Both the position numbers and the translations under genes were made by a program. From contig NZ_JAUCGQ010000001.1 in NCBI RefSeq assembly GCF_030362835.1, forward strand, positions 1,591,461-1,655,460: a DNA stretch of 64,000 nt, written 5' to 3'. The notes below the pieces were generated by a model, which had not been told where the DNA came from, did not search any database, and saw only the letters and a list, made by a program, of their open reading frames with translations. Positions 1-8,839 of this stretch are shown one piece after another. The number at the start of each line of letters is the position of its first letter. Positions within the stretch are counted from its first letter, which is position 1. Source of the DNA: Cellulomonas alba (GTDB taxonomy: Bacteria > Actinomycetota > Actinomycetes > Actinomycetales > Cellulomonadaceae).

Positions 1-793
1 CGGAGAAGCAGAGAATCGCGGTCGGCCGGTCGGGCCGGTCGAGCAGCAGCCGCGCCGCGGGCTCCGCGTACCGCTCGGTGTTGTCGTACATCTCCGCGGC
101 GAGCACTTCGGCACCCGCGGGGCCGAGCTCGGACATCCAGCCGTCGACCCGCTCGCGCGAGACGTAGCCGTCGCCCGCGGTCGCCGCGTCGGGCGCGATG
201 CGCGCGCTGTCGCCGGGCCGGAGGCTGCCCCACGCCGTGACGAGCAGCCCCACGCGTCGGTGCCCCAGCTCGAGCAGGTGGCGCGCCGCCTCGGCCGAGC
301 CGGCGCGGTCGTCGAGCAGCACGCTCGAGGCGCCCTCGACGGGGGCCTGGTCGACGAACACCAGGGGGAGCCGCCGGCGCTGGAGCCAGTCGAGCGCCTG
401 GCTGTCGGCGGTGCACGCGTAGAGCAGCGCGCCGTCCATCGCGATGTCGCGCGCGGGGATCGTGCCGCCCGCGCCCGTCGACGGCAGCAGCGTCATGCCG
501 CGGCCGGTCCCGCCGAGCTCGGTCGCGACCGCGCCGAGGAACGACGCGGCGATGGGGTCGCGGAAGGCCTCGCCGACGGACTCGGTGAAGACGACGCCGA
601 TGGTGCCGGCGCTCCCCCGCGCGAGTGCTCGCGCGGCGGGGTCGGGGCCGACGTAGCCGAGCTCGTCGGCCGCGGCGAGGATCTTGCGACGCAGCTCGGC
701 GGAGAGCTGGTCGGGGCGCGAGAAGGCGTTCGAGACCGTCATGCGGCTGACGCCGACCTTGTCGGCGACGGTCTGCAGCGTCACGCGGGCCAC
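1..793 (-). CDS. LacI-family transcriptional regulator (C-terminus beyond window edge)
   Basis: The reading frame begins at a GTG at 793 (VARVTLQTVADKVGVS) and runs off the window edge after 264 codons; family members are usually about 340 residues. Residues 4-55 form the LacI helix-turn-helix and hinge (TVADKVGVSRMTVSNAF, then LAAADELGYVG). The rest is a periplasmic-binding-protein-like effector domain (GTIGVVFTES, HLLELGHRRVGLLV). A sugar-responsive repressor is expected from the family; the ligand cannot be read from the sequence. The next gene upstream on the same strand is a small ORF starting at 1120. The GTG was chosen because the HTH begins only three codons later, which is normal for LacI proteins. 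Confidence 0.93.
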   Translation of the reverse strand, partial: MARVTLQTVADKVGVSRMTVSNAFSRPDQLSAELRRKILAAADELGYVGPDPAARALARGSAGTIGVVFTESVGEAFRDPIAASFLGAVATELGGTGRGMTLLPSTGAGGTIPARDIAMDGALLYACTADSQALDWLQRRRLPLVFVDQAPVEGASSVLLDDRAGSAEAARHLLELGHRRVGLLVTAWGSLRPGDSARIAPDAATAGDGYVSRERVDGWMSELGPAGAEVLAAEMYDNTERYAEPAARLLLDRPDRPTAILCFS

Positions 794-898
794 GACGTCA
801 CCCTGACCCGCACGGTCGCTCGCACCATGCAGGTCAGGGTAGGCGTCGCCGGCCGTCGCGACGGCCACGTCCTGGCTCACCTCGGGCACGCCGCCCGC

Positions 899-1120
899 TC
901 ACCACGCGCCGTGGGGCACGTGGTCGCACGGGGCGGCGGGCGGGGTGAGCGCGTCGGCCGCGCGGTGCAGGACGCCGGCGAGCGCGAAGCGCGTCCGGAC
1001 CGCGTGCGGGCGGCGGACGCGGGGCGCCCGGGGCTCGACGACCGGCGAGTCGGGTCGCGCGTTGTCGGCGTACTCGACGGCCTTGCTGTTCATGATCAGG
1101 GCGAGCGGTGCGGTGTCCAT
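899..1120 (-). CDS. Small hypothetical protein, 73 aa
   Basis: The ATG at 1120 is preceded by GAGGAGGG at good spacing. The product is basic in the middle (PRAPRVRRPHAVRTR) and has one moderately hydrophobic helix (FALAGVLHRAADAL) without a clear signal peptide or membrane span. I do not recognise a family. Its support as a real gene comes from the ribosome binding site and from an elaborate control region directly upstream: a TTGACC-17-TACTGT promoter and three 14-bp operator-like palindromes at 1140-1195. The LacI gene lies 105 bp downstream on the same strand and might be co-transcribed. Confidence 0.6.
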   Translation of the reverse strand: MDTAPLALIMNSKAVEYADNARPDSPVVEPRAPRVRRPHAVRTRFALAGVLHRAADALTPPAAPCDHVPHGAW

Positions 1121-1139
1121 GGCGGGTCCCTCCTCGTTG

Positions 1140-1195
1140 CTGTACCGGTCAAGTTCTGTACCGCTACAGTATGACCGTCTGCTGTACCGGTCAAG
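1140..1195 (-). promoter_or_regulatory. Promoter with three copies of a 14-bp operator-like palindrome
   Basis: Read leftward, -35 TTGACC (1189-1194) and -10 TACTGT (1166-1171) are 17 bp apart. Three related sites overlap or flank them: CTGTACCGGTCAAG at 1140-1153 and again at 1182-1195, and CTGTACCGCTACAG at 1156-1169, a near-perfect inverted repeat (CTGTA-4-TACAG). Centres are 16 and 26 bp apart. One site covers the -35, one the -10, one the start of the transcript. This is the layout of a tightly repressed promoter. The cognate regulator is unknown; a TetR- or Xre-type dimer is more likely than LacI because of the site length. Confidence 0.6.
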
Positions 1196-1381
1196 TGGAA
1201 TCGCGAGATTTCTTCCGAGTGCGGTCGAGCTGCCTGTCGCCGGGATGACGAGCGGGCTCCGGCGCGCTCGACACCCGGCACACCCGCCGCGCGGGCGGCG
1301 TCGGACCGCCGCGTGCTCGGCGCGCGGGCGGGATCGGACGGGCCGCTCTCGGCAGGTGGTCGGCGGGCCGCCGCGACGTGG

Positions 1382-2203
1382 TCAGTCGGCGCGCAGCACG
1401 TTCCGCAGAGCCTCGACGCGCAGCGGCGTCAGACCCAGCCCGTCCGACAGGTACGCGTCGAACGAGCCGAACCGCGCGCGCATCGCGTCGAGGGCGGCCG
1501 CCAGGTAGTCGGGCCGGACCTCGAGCAGCGGAGCGAGCACCGTCGGGTCGCCGCCCACCGCCTCGAGCTGCGCGAGCATCGGTGCGAACGTCGCCCGCAC
1601 CGCGGGGTTCACCGCGAGGAACTCCTCGATCGCGCCGTCCTCGTCGACACCCGCCGCCAGCAGCAGCACCGTCACGCCCCAGCCGGTCCGGTCCTTGCCC
1701 GCGGTGCAGTGGAAGAGCAGCGGGACACCGGCCGGGTCGAGCACCGCGTCCACCAGCCCGCGGTAGGCCGCGAGCGCGCTCGGCGCGACGACGAGGTCGC
1801 GGTACGTGTCGCGCATGCGGGCCGCGGCGTCGACGCCCGCGAACGCGTCGGCGACCCCTCCCGGCGCGCGCACGACGTCGGCGACCTGCGCGGCTCCGGA
1901 CCGCGCGGCGGCGGCCTGCGTCGCGTCGGCGAGCACGTCGAGGGCGAGGCCCCGCGCACCGTCGGGGAGCAGGTCCGGGCGCGTGGCGCGCTCGCCCGCG
2001 GTGCGGAGGTCGACGACCGTGCGGATGCCGAGCGCCGCGAGCACCGGGTCGGTCGGCACGTCGGCGGAGTCGAGCGTCGCGGAGCGGAAGACGACACCGT
2101 GCACGACCTCGCCGCCGTCGGCGGTCGCGCGGCCGCCGAGGTCGCGCAGGTTGGGCACCGCGGGGGTGGCGATCACGTGCGGGTCGGCGGTCTCGGCCGT
2201 CAT
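1382..2203 (-). CDS. Tyrosine-protein phosphatase family protein
   Basis: This 273-residue protein carries the P-loop HCTAGKDRTG with catalytic Cys166, and the N-terminal NLRDLGG signature typical of the bacterial Y_phosphatase3 / MptpB-like group. These enzymes hydrolyse phosphotyrosine and in some cases phosphoinositides or phosphoserine; the substrate is not deducible here. No signal peptide or membrane segment is visible, so it should be cytoplasmic or exported by a non-classical route. The ATG at 2203 is preceded by CAGGCT six nt upstream, which resembles the leaderless -10 spacing seen elsewhere in the window. A long in-frame extension beyond 2203 is antisense to the L,D-transpeptidase gene and was ignored. 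Confidence 0.88.
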   Translation of the reverse strand: MTAETADPHVIATPAVPNLRDLGGRATADGGEVVHGVVFRSATLDSADVPTDPVLAALGIRTVVDLRTAGERATRPDLLPDGARGLALDVLADATQAAAARSGAAQVADVVRAPGGVADAFAGVDAAARMRDTYRDLVVAPSALAAYRGLVDAVLDPAGVPLLFHCTAGKDRTGWGVTVLLLAAGVDEDGAIEEFLAVNPAVRATFAPMLAQLEAVGGDPTVLAPLLEVRPDYLAAALDAMRARFGSFDAYLSDGLGLTPLRVEALRNVLRAD

Positions 2204-2336
2204 GCCGCGAGCCTGGCACGCGCGCGCCGCCCTGGGCACCCGGCCGCCGCGGTCGCGCCCGCGCGGACGCCCCTGGCACGAGCCCGGCGGACCGCGCATG
2301 CTGGAGGCGGATCCCCCACCCGCGAGGAGGCGTGCC

Positions 2337-3215
2337 GTGCCCCGAGAGCCGCTGACCGCACCCGCGCGGGTGCTCGCGGCGGCTGTTCTCGCGGTTGGCG
2401 TGCTCGCCGGCTGCTCGCCGTCCGCCCCGGTGGCGGCCGGGCCGCCCCCCGTCGTGCTGCACGCGGCCGTCGCGGTGGCGAAGGGCGCGCCGCCGACGCC
2501 CGTCCCGCCGCGCGTCGGGCTGAGCGGCCTGCCCGTGATCGACCCGCTCCACGTGGTCGGCGGTCTGCCCGGGCTCGACGACACCGCGCCGCTCCGCGCG
2601 GCGGACGGCACGTGGCGCACGGCGGTCGTCACGCGCGACACCGCGGCGCTCGAGACGCCTGCCGGCCGGCCGGTCGGCGTGCTGCCCGAGCGCACGCTCG
2701 GCCTCGCGACCGTCGTGCCCGTGCTCGACGAGCGCGACGGCTGGTTGCGCGTGCTCGTCGCGACGCGCGGGGCGCTGCCGAGCGACGACCGGCACGAGGT
2801 CAACGGCCACAGCGTGTGGGTGCGGGCCGTCGACACGCGCGCCGGGTCGACCGCGTGGTCGATCCGCGTCGACACCCACGCGCTGACGCTCACGGTCGAC
2901 GACGGCACGCGCGTGCGGACGTACCCCGTCCGGGCCGTCGGGTCGCCGCAGTGGCCGACGCCGCGCACGCTGGCGTTCCTGCTCGGCCCGCACTGGGTCG
3001 AGCCGGGCACGACCACGCCGCGCGTGCTGCCGCTGTCGATCCAGAGCGACTCGATCGACCACTGGGACCGGCCGACGGGCACCGCCGTGACCGCGATCCA
3101 CACCACGACGTCGCTGCGGCACGGGCACGTGTCGCACGGGTGCGTGCGCATCACGGACCACGTCATGGACGTGCTGTGGGACGCGCCGGCCGGGACGCCC
3201 GTGACGATCGTCTGA
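2337..3215 (+). CDS. L,D-transpeptidase lipoprotein (YkuD domain)
   Basis: The GTG at 2337 follows GAGGAGG with good spacing. Residues 1-25 form a lipoprotein signal (VLAVGVLAGC lipobox), so the mature protein should be lipid-anchored outside the membrane. A linker and an SH3-like region precede a C-terminal YkuD domain with the catalytic SHGCVR motif (Cys269) and the upstream His of RHGHVSHG. YkuD enzymes make 3-3 peptidoglycan cross-links or attach proteins to the wall; which applies is unknown. At 292 residues it is of normal size. It stands alone between convergently arranged genes. Confidence 0.9.
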   Translation: MPREPLTAPARVLAAAVLAVGVLAGCSPSAPVAAGPPPVVLHAAVAVAKGAPPTPVPPRVGLSGLPVIDPLHVVGGLPGLDDTAPLRAADGTWRTAVVTRDTAALETPAGRPVGVLPERTLGLATVVPVLDERDGWLRVLVATRGALPSDDRHEVNGHSVWVRAVDTRAGSTAWSIRVDTHALTLTVDDGTRVRTYPVRAVGSPQWPTPRTLAFLLGPHWVEPGTTTPRVLPLSIQSDSIDHWDRPTGTAVTAIHTTTSLRHGHVSHGCVRITDHVMDVLWDAPAGTPVTIV

Positions 3216-3249
3216 CGGCCTGCCCGCGCGTCCGTCGGCGCGGCACGCG

Positions 3250-5607
3250 TCACGGGCGCGCGAGCATCAGCTCCTCGAGCGCCGCGTGCACGTCGGGATC
3301 GACGGCGAGCGCCGTCAGGCTGGAGAGCCGCACGTGCAGGGGCCGGTCGCTCGCCACGACGGCGTGCGCGCGCTCCTTGACGTCGAGCTCGATCTGCGCG
3401 GCGTCGAGCAGCGCGAACGACCGCGCGGGCACGTCGTTGGGCGCGAGGTCGGGCGCCGGCCCGAGGTCGACGGTCAGCGCGGCACCGGGCTCCGCGTCCG
3501 CGACGGTGACCGACACCCGGCCGTCCTGCCTCGACTCCTGCGCGTCGACCGTGACGCCGTCCACCGCGACGGCCGGAGCCCGACCCGGGTCGAGGGAGAG
3601 GAACGTGAACGTCCACGTGCGTCGTGGCGGGAGCACCTCGGTCGCCCCTTCGGCGGGACGGACCGTCAGGCGGCCCGCGGCCTGGTCGAACGTGATCGCG
3701 GTGCGCACGATCCCCGCGGGATCCCGCGAACCGGCGTCCTCGACGAGCTCGAACGCACCGTCGGCGCCGGCGGCCACCAGCAGCTCGACGTGCTCCGGGA
3801 GGTCGCTGGCGGCACCCGGCACCGCGGCACCGTCGAGCGGCACGATCGCGCCTGCGGGTGCGAGCACCGGCAGGGCCTCGAGCGGTCGGTGGAACGCGAG
3901 CTCGCGGTCGCCGTCGTAGACGAGGCCCGTCAGCACGTCGACCCACGTGCCGGCAGGCAGCCACGCGGGCACGCGCGCGAGCCGGGACGTGCGCGACGCG
4001 GGCTGCACGACCGGCGCCACCACGAGCTGGGTGCCGAACGTGAACTGCGTGGGGTGCTCGTACGCCTGCGTCGCGTGCGGCCAGCGGTAGTAGAGCGGCT
4101 CGACGAGCGCGGCGCCGGCGTGGGCGCGGTGGTTCATCGTGTGCAGGTACGGCAGCAGCCGGTGGCGCAGCCGCAGGAACTGCGTCTGCACGCGCTCCGC
4201 CTCGAGCCCGAACGACCACGGCTCCTTGGTGCCGAACGCGTTGGCGGACGAGTGCAGCCGCAGCACGGGGGAGAACGTGCCGAGCTGCACCCACCGCGTC
4301 GCGAGCTCGTCGTCCTTGACGCCGTGCATGTGTCCGCCGATGTCGTGGCTCCACCAGCCGTAGCCGACGTTCGCGGCGGTCGCGGTGAACTCGGGCTGGA
4401 ACGCGAGCGACGCCCACGAGACGACGGCGTCGCCCGAGAACCCGATCGGGTACCGGTGCGATCCGGGGCCGGCATAGCGCGACAGGATCAGGCCGGGCCG
4501 GTCGTCACGCGCGTTGTCGAGCCAGTGGAAGTGGTTGAGCATCCACAAGGGGTCGAGCCCGGCCAGCCGCGAGTGCGCGCCCGACTGCCAGTCGATCCAC
4601 CAGAAGTCGACGCCCTGCGCCTCGAGGCCGCGGTGCAGGATCTCGAGGTACGCGGTGACGAACTCGCGGTTCGTGACGTCGAACGCGACGGGCTCGCCGT
4701 CGCTCACCCCGAGCGCGGCGGCCATCGCCGGGTACGAGTCCTCGAACGACCGGACTCCGTCGGCGGGGTGCACGTTGAGCGTGACGCGCAGGCCGCGGCG
4801 GTGGAGCTCGGCGAGGAACGCGTCGGGGTCCGGGAACAGCGCCCGGTCCCACGTGTACCCCGTCCAGCCCGAGCCGTGCCGCGGGTCGACGTCCGTCAGG
4901 TGCCAGTCCATGTCGATCACCGCGACCGAGAGCGGGATGCCCGCGTCGCGGAACCGGTCCATCAGCGCGAGGTACGAGTCGGCCGTGTACCGGTGGAAGC
5001 GGCTCCACCAGGTGCCGAGCGCCCAGCGGGGCAGCAGCGGTGGCGCACCGGACACGGCGTACAGCGCGCGCACCGCGTCGGCGTGGTCGAGCCCGTACGC
5101 GAACACGTAGAGGTCCTGCCGCGTGCCGTCGCGCGGCGTCACCCAGCCGTCGGCCTCGAGCACCGGGGAGCGCGAGTCGTCGACGACCGCGAAGCCGCGC
5201 CGGCTGACGACGCCGGGCTCGAGCGCGACGCGACCGTCGATCTCGTCGAGCGTGCGGGCCGTGCCGCCCAGGTCACCGGTCGGCTCGCCGTACCGCCAGA
5301 CCGAGTGGTACGCGCTGACGTTCCCGCCGACCGCGACGCTCAGCCCGCTCGTCGTGAACGGGCCCTTGTCGTACGTCAGCCGGAACCGGCGCGTGACAAC
5401 CTCGAGGTGCGTGCCCGTGTCGACCACCTGGAAGTCGGGGACGGGCAGCGCGCGGTTCACCGCGAACGCTGACGCGCGGTCCTCGAACCGTCCGTCGGGC
5501 GCGTGCTCGAGGCGCACGAGCCCGTCCGTGAGCACCGTGATGCGGTAGCCGTCGCCGGTGACGACGGCCCGCGGGTCCGCGACGGGATGGGTGTCGAGGG
5601 TGCGCAC
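3250..5607 (-). CDS. GH31 family alpha-glycosidase
   Basis: The 785-residue product has the GH31 (beta/alpha)8 domain, with VIDMDWH, the nucleophile motif WWIDWQSG (Asp339), the acid/base region GFSGDAVVSW and the YGWWSHDIGGHMHG loop. GH31 members release alpha-linked glucose or xylose; the WWIDWQ form occurs in alpha-glucosidase-type enzymes. No signal peptide is seen, so it acts on imported oligosaccharides. The start was placed at GTG 5607, preceded by CGGAG, rather than GTG 5643. The latter overlaps a -10-like TAGCGT (5642-5647), so the transcript probably begins after it and 5643 would be untranscribed. Confidence 0.9.
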   Translation of the reverse strand: MRTLDTHPVADPRAVVTGDGYRITVLTDGLVRLEHAPDGRFEDRASAFAVNRALPVPDFQVVDTGTHLEVVTRRFRLTYDKGPFTTSGLSVAVGGNVSAYHSVWRYGEPTGDLGGTARTLDEIDGRVALEPGVVSRRGFAVVDDSRSPVLEADGWVTPRDGTRQDLYVFAYGLDHADAVRALYAVSGAPPLLPRWALGTWWSRFHRYTADSYLALMDRFRDAGIPLSVAVIDMDWHLTDVDPRHGSGWTGYTWDRALFPDPDAFLAELHRRGLRVTLNVHPADGVRSFEDSYPAMAAALGVSDGEPVAFDVTNREFVTAYLEILHRGLEAQGVDFWWIDWQSGAHSRLAGLDPLWMLNHFHWLDNARDDRPGLILSRYAGPGSHRYPIGFSGDAVVSWASLAFQPEFTATAANVGYGWWSHDIGGHMHGVKDDELATRWVQLGTFSPVLRLHSSANAFGTKEPWSFGLEAERVQTQFLRLRHRLLPYLHTMNHRAHAGAALVEPLYYRWPHATQAYEHPTQFTFGTQLVVAPVVQPASRTSRLARVPAWLPAGTWVDVLTGLVYDGDRELAFHRPLEALPVLAPAGAIVPLDGAAVPGAASDLPEHVELLVAAGADGAFELVEDAGSRDPAGIVRTAITFDQAAGRLTVRPAEGATEVLPPRRTWTFTFLSLDPGRAPAVAVDGVTVDAQESRQDGRVSVTVADAEPGAALTVDLGPAPDLAPNDVPARSFALLDAAQIELDVKERAHAVVASDRPLHVRLSSLTALAVDPDVHAALEELMLARP

Positions 5608-5718
5608 GCGTGCTCCGATCGGCCTGCCTGGGTGAGGTGCCACGCTAACCTCGCCCGTCCGCTCGCCGCGCGCGCCGTCCCCGCCGGTCCGCCGTGGCGC
5701 GGCTCCGCCCGCCGGAGG

Positions 5719-7032
5719 TCAGCGCGCGGCGACCTCGTCGCCCGCGGGCGCGGAGGCGGGCGTCGCGGGCTCCTGGGTCGTGCCGCGCCACCGGGCCAGC
5801 GCGCGCATCACGTGGTAGAGCACGATGGCCGCCGCCGTGCCGAGCGCGATGCCCTGGAACTCGAGCTTGCCGACCTTCCACGTGTAGTTCGCGACGCCGA
5901 TGATCAGCGCGATCGCCGCCGGCACCAGGTTCTCCGAGCGGGAGAAGTCGACGCGGTTCTGGATCCAGATCCGCGCGCCGAGCAGGCCGATCATGCCGTA
6001 GAGCATGGTCGTCGCCCCGCCCAGCACACCCGCGGGGACCGTCTGGATCGCCGCGCCGAACTTGGGGCTCATCGACAGGATCAGCGCGCCGATGCCCGCC
6101 ACCCAGTAGGCGGCGGTCGAGTAGACGCGCGTCGCGGCCATGACGCCGATGTTCTCGGCGTAGGTCGTCGTGCCCGAGCCGCCGCCGAGGCCTGCGAGCG
6201 TCGTCGCGAGGCCGTCGGCGAACAGCGCGCGCCCCGTGACCGGGTCGAGGTTGGCGCCCGTCATCGCGGACACGGACTTCACGTGGCCGATGTTCTCGGC
6301 GATCAGGACGAGCACGACCGGAAGGAACAGACCGAGCACGCTGACGTCGAACCGCGGTCCGACGAAGTGCGGCAGCCCGACCCAGTCCGCCTGCTTCACC
6401 GCGTCGAAGCTCACCTGGTCCTGGATCAGCGCGGCGACGTAGCCGACGAGCACGCCGAGCAGGATCGCGAGCCGGCCGAGGATGCCGCGGAAGAGCACCG
6501 TGATGAGCACGATCGCGGCGAGCGTGATGGTCGCCGTCAGTGGCGCCTGCTGGTAGCTGCCCCACGCGGCGGGCGCGAGGTTGAACCCGATGAGCGCGAC
6601 GATCGTGCCCGTCACGACGGGCGGCATGACGACCTCGATCCACCGCACGCCCGCGAGGTGGACGACGACGCCGACCAGGGCGAGCGTCACACCGGTGACG
6701 AGGATCCCGCCGACCGCGACCTGCTGACCGCCCGACGCCATCGCGGCGCCGATCGGCGCGATGAACGCGAAGCTGGAGCCGAGGTAGGACGGCAGCCGGT
6801 TCCGCGTGATGGCGAGGAAGCCGAGCGTGCCGATCGCCGAGAAGAAGAGCGTCGTCTGCGGCGAGAAGTGCGTGATGAGCGGGACGGCGAACGTCGCGCC
6901 GAACATCGCGACGATGTGCTGCAGGCCGATCCCGACGGTGCGCGGCCACGTCAGCCGCTCGTCGGGGGCGACGACGTCGCCGGGCGCCGGGCTCTTGCCG
7001 TCGCCGTGGACCCGCCAGCCGATCGTCGCCAT
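5719..7032 (-). CDS. uraA: Uracil/xanthine permease (NCS2 family)
   Basis: The 437-residue integral membrane protein shows the NCS2 pattern of 14 hydrophobic segments. Recognisable parts are GLQHIVAMFGATFAVPL at the start, the TM3 region SSFAFIAPIGAAMASGG, and the TM8/TM10 substrate regions around LIAENIGHVKSV and GGSGTTTYAENIGVMA. The family imports uracil or xanthine by proton symport; AENIGHVKSV is the form seen in uracil permeases, so uracil is favoured. The ATG at 7032 has GGAGGTCAGG just before it, and a TACGCT -10 candidate lies about 55 nt upstream. It is probably a single-gene unit. Confidence 0.9.
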   Translation of the reverse strand: MATIGWRVHGDGKSPAPGDVVAPDERLTWPRTVGIGLQHIVAMFGATFAVPLITHFSPQTTLFFSAIGTLGFLAITRNRLPSYLGSSFAFIAPIGAAMASGGQQVAVGGILVTGVTLALVGVVVHLAGVRWIEVVMPPVVTGTIVALIGFNLAPAAWGSYQQAPLTATITLAAIVLITVLFRGILGRLAILLGVLVGYVAALIQDQVSFDAVKQADWVGLPHFVGPRFDVSVLGLFLPVVLVLIAENIGHVKSVSAMTGANLDPVTGRALFADGLATTLAGLGGGSGTTTYAENIGVMAATRVYSTAAYWVAGIGALILSMSPKFGAAIQTVPAGVLGGATTMLYGMIGLLGARIWIQNRVDFSRSENLVPAAIALIIGVANYTWKVGKLEFQGIALGTAAAIVLYHVMRALARWRGTTQEPATPASAPAGDEVAAR

Positions 7033-7157
7033 CCTGACCTCCGCGTCCGGGCCGCCGGAAGCGGTCGCTCGGCGGCGTCATCGCGGAGCGTAGCGAGGCG
7101 GTCGCGCGCGGACGCCGACGGCGCGCGGGTGTGGCGGCGGCCGTGGGCCGCGGCGGG

Positions 7158-7577
7158 TCAGTCGCTCGCGGCCCAGCCCGTCCAGCGGTCGATGATCGCC
7201 AGGATCACGGCTCCCGACGGCGGGCGGTCGGCGTACTGCGGGTACCGCGCCACCAGTCGCGCCACGGCGGCCGCGTGCTCCGGTCCGTCGACCACCACGC
7301 GCGCGGTCGCGTCGGCGCGCACCCACCAGAGGCGGTCCCAGTCGTCGTCGTACTCGTCGACCAGGAACGACACCGCGGGGTTGTCGGCGACGTCGCGCAG
7401 GCGCCGCAGCGCGGTGGTCCGCTTGGGCTTGTGGTCGACCGCCGTGACGACGGTCGACTCGTCCGCCGCGAACGTCACCGGCACGAGACGCGGCCGGCCG
7501 TCGGCGCCGCACGTCGCGAGGCGCGCGACGCGCGCGGCGGCGAACCGCGCGCGGCACGTGTCCGCGTCGAGCTGCAC
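7158..7577 (-). CDS. PPOX-class F420-dependent oxidoreductase
   Basis: This 139-residue split-barrel protein begins at GTG 7577. It has the pyridoxamine-5'-phosphate-oxidase-like fold pattern: ARLATCGADGRPRLVPVTFA, then DHKPKRTTALRRLRDVADNP, then VSFLVDEYDDDWDRLWWVR. The dozen-residue KPKRTT...RLRNI-type element is typical of the actinobacterial F420-binding subgroup. A redox role with a deazaflavin or flavin cofactor is inferred from family; the substrate is unknown. It starts 16 bp downstream of the repeat-protein gene on the same strand, so the two are probably co-transcribed. No strong ribosome binding site precedes the GTG. Confidence 0.82.
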   Translation of the reverse strand: MQLDADTCRARFAAARVARLATCGADGRPRLVPVTFAADESTVVTAVDHKPKRTTALRRLRDVADNPAVSFLVDEYDDDWDRLWWVRADATARVVVDGPEHAAAVARLVARYPQYADRPPSGAVILAIIDRWTGWAASD

Positions 7578-7593
7578 CGGGGCGAGCGGAGAC

Positions 7594-8076
7594 TCAGACG
7601 GCCCGGTCGTCGCGAGGGTCGACGGGGTCGACGGGGTCGACTGCCCGGTCGGCGCCGCCGGTCCAGCGCTCGCCGTGGCCCGTCGCGTCCGCCGCGTCGG
7701 CCGCCACGTCGACGGGGTCGTCCGTCAGGTCCGCCGAGCGGATCCGGTCGGCCTCCGTCCGTGCCGCGCTGTCGCCGACGACGCCGACGTCCGCGTCGAG
7801 CGGCTCCTCGATGCCGTCGGCGCGGATGCGCTCCGCCTCGGTGAGGCCCTTGTCGCCCACCACGCCGCGCGGCACGTCCGCGGGCTCGACGATCCCGTCG
7901 GAACGGATCCTGTCGGCCTCGACGCGCTCGGGGTACCCGCCGGCGCCTCGCTCGAGGTCGACGGGCTCACGGACGTTGCTGGACCTGATGCGCTCGGCCT
8001 CGTCCTCCCGGCGCCGATCCACGGGCGGCACGCCCGTCACGGGCTCCTCGGGACGCTCGACGTCCTCGTTCGACAT
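7594..8076 (-). CDS. Acidic tandem-repeat protein of unknown function, 160 aa
   Basis: The ATG at 8076 is preceded by GGGAGTCGCC. After a 25-residue leader, the protein consists of four consecutive repeats of about 27 residues, each opening with EA(E/D)RIRS/A and carrying a xEPxD element, for example EADRIRSDGIVEP. The second and third also share GVVGD. The repeats are strongly charged and have no hydrophobic segment or signal peptide. The last repeat is degenerate and followed by a low-complexity tail (DPVDPVDP). I do not recognise the family. Its partner in the unit may be the PPOX gene just downstream. Confidence 0.7.
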   Translation of the reverse strand: MSNEDVERPEEPVTGVPPVDRRREDEAERIRSSNVREPVDLERGAGGYPERVEADRIRSDGIVEPADVPRGVVGDKGLTEAERIRADGIEEPLDADVGVVGDSAARTEADRIRSADLTDDPVDVAADAADATGHGERWTGGADRAVDPVDPVDPRDDRAV

Positions 8077-8374
8077 GGTGGCGACTCCCTCCGCACGAAG
8101 CACACCCCCGCACCTCGACGGTACGTCCACCCGGCGCCGGGCGCCCGCGGGAGGGGCCGCCGGGCGCCCGCGGGAGGGGCCAGGGAGCGGTGACGGGCCG
8201 ACGCGCCGAGCGGTCACACGCACGAGGACCGCCTGGTCAGCGCGCCGTTACCACCGCCAGCCCCGCTCCGCTCGACGTGCCGGTCGGCCGCCCCGCTGCG
8301 ACGATCGAGGAAGCGTCCGGTCTTCCCCTCCCTCGACGTACCCGTCGAGGCCGGCCGCCTGGAGGTGACCTCGC

Positions 8375-8515
8375 ATGTGGCTAGCGCTCATCGTGATCGG
8401 CATCGTCCTGCTCATCCTCGGTCTCACGACGGCCGCACACGTGCTGCTGTGGATCGGCATCATCCTGGCCGTCATCGCGGCGGTCTTCTGGATCGTCGGA
8501 CGGACGAGAGCCTGA
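8375..8515 (+). CDS. Small two-span membrane protein (DUF6131-like), 46 aa
   Basis: The ATG at 8375 follows GGAGGTGACCTCGC. The short product has two hydrophobic helices (ALIVIGIVLLILGL and LLWIGIILAVIAAVFWIVG) separated by a TTAAH turn, ending GRTRA. This is the layout of the DUF6131 type of small actinobacterial membrane protein, whose function is not known. It is followed 26 bp later by a strong hairpin terminator, so it is a compact single-gene unit. Confidence 0.72.
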   Translation: MWLALIVIGIVLLILGLTTAAHVLLWIGIILAVIAAVFWIVGRTRA

Positions 8516-8540
8516 CGACGGCGCGCGCCTGACCGCGCGC

Positions 8541-8585
8541 GAGGCCCGACGGGCGGCGCTTCCGGCTGCCGTCCCGTCGGGCCTC
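8541..8585 (+). terminator. Hairpin terminator after the small membrane protein
   Basis: A perfect 13-bp inverted repeat, GAGGCCCGACGGG (8541-8553) and CCCGTCGGGCCTC (8573-8585), encloses a 19-nt loop that can itself pair partly. It lies 26 bp after the stop at 8515. There is no long T-run, as is usual in high-GC actinobacteria. Confidence 0.7.
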
Positions 8586-8831
8586 TGTCATGCCGGGGGC
8601 AGCGCGCGGTCCTCCCCGGCGTCCGCCAGCCGGCCGGCCCGCCGGGCGCGCCCGAGCTGTGCGCGAGCGCGAAGCGGCGCCGCGGCATCGCGAGGGTCGT
8701 GCTCGAGGGCCTGCCCATGGACGGCGTCGCGAGCGTCGGCATGCGCGCCGGCGCCTCGCGGTCGAGGGTCGTGGTCGCACCGTTCGCTGCTGGCGAACTT
8801 GGCGACGTAGCAGGCCAGCGCGCTATTTGCT
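8586..8831. other. Gene-free left flank of the insertion sequence, with displaced promoter candidate
   Basis: Together with the terminator this is the only gene-free stretch over 300 bp apart from the nrd promoter region. An open frame over 8699-8899 has no recognisable content. Near the right end the base composition turns AT-richer (GCTATTTGCTACATTTGT). An inverted repeat GTTCGC-5-GCGAAC lies at 8782-8798. Joined across the IS to the sequence after 10235, this would be the original upstream region of the DUF222-HNH gene, and probably holds its promoter. Confidence 0.45.
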
Positions 8832-8839
8832 ACATTTGT

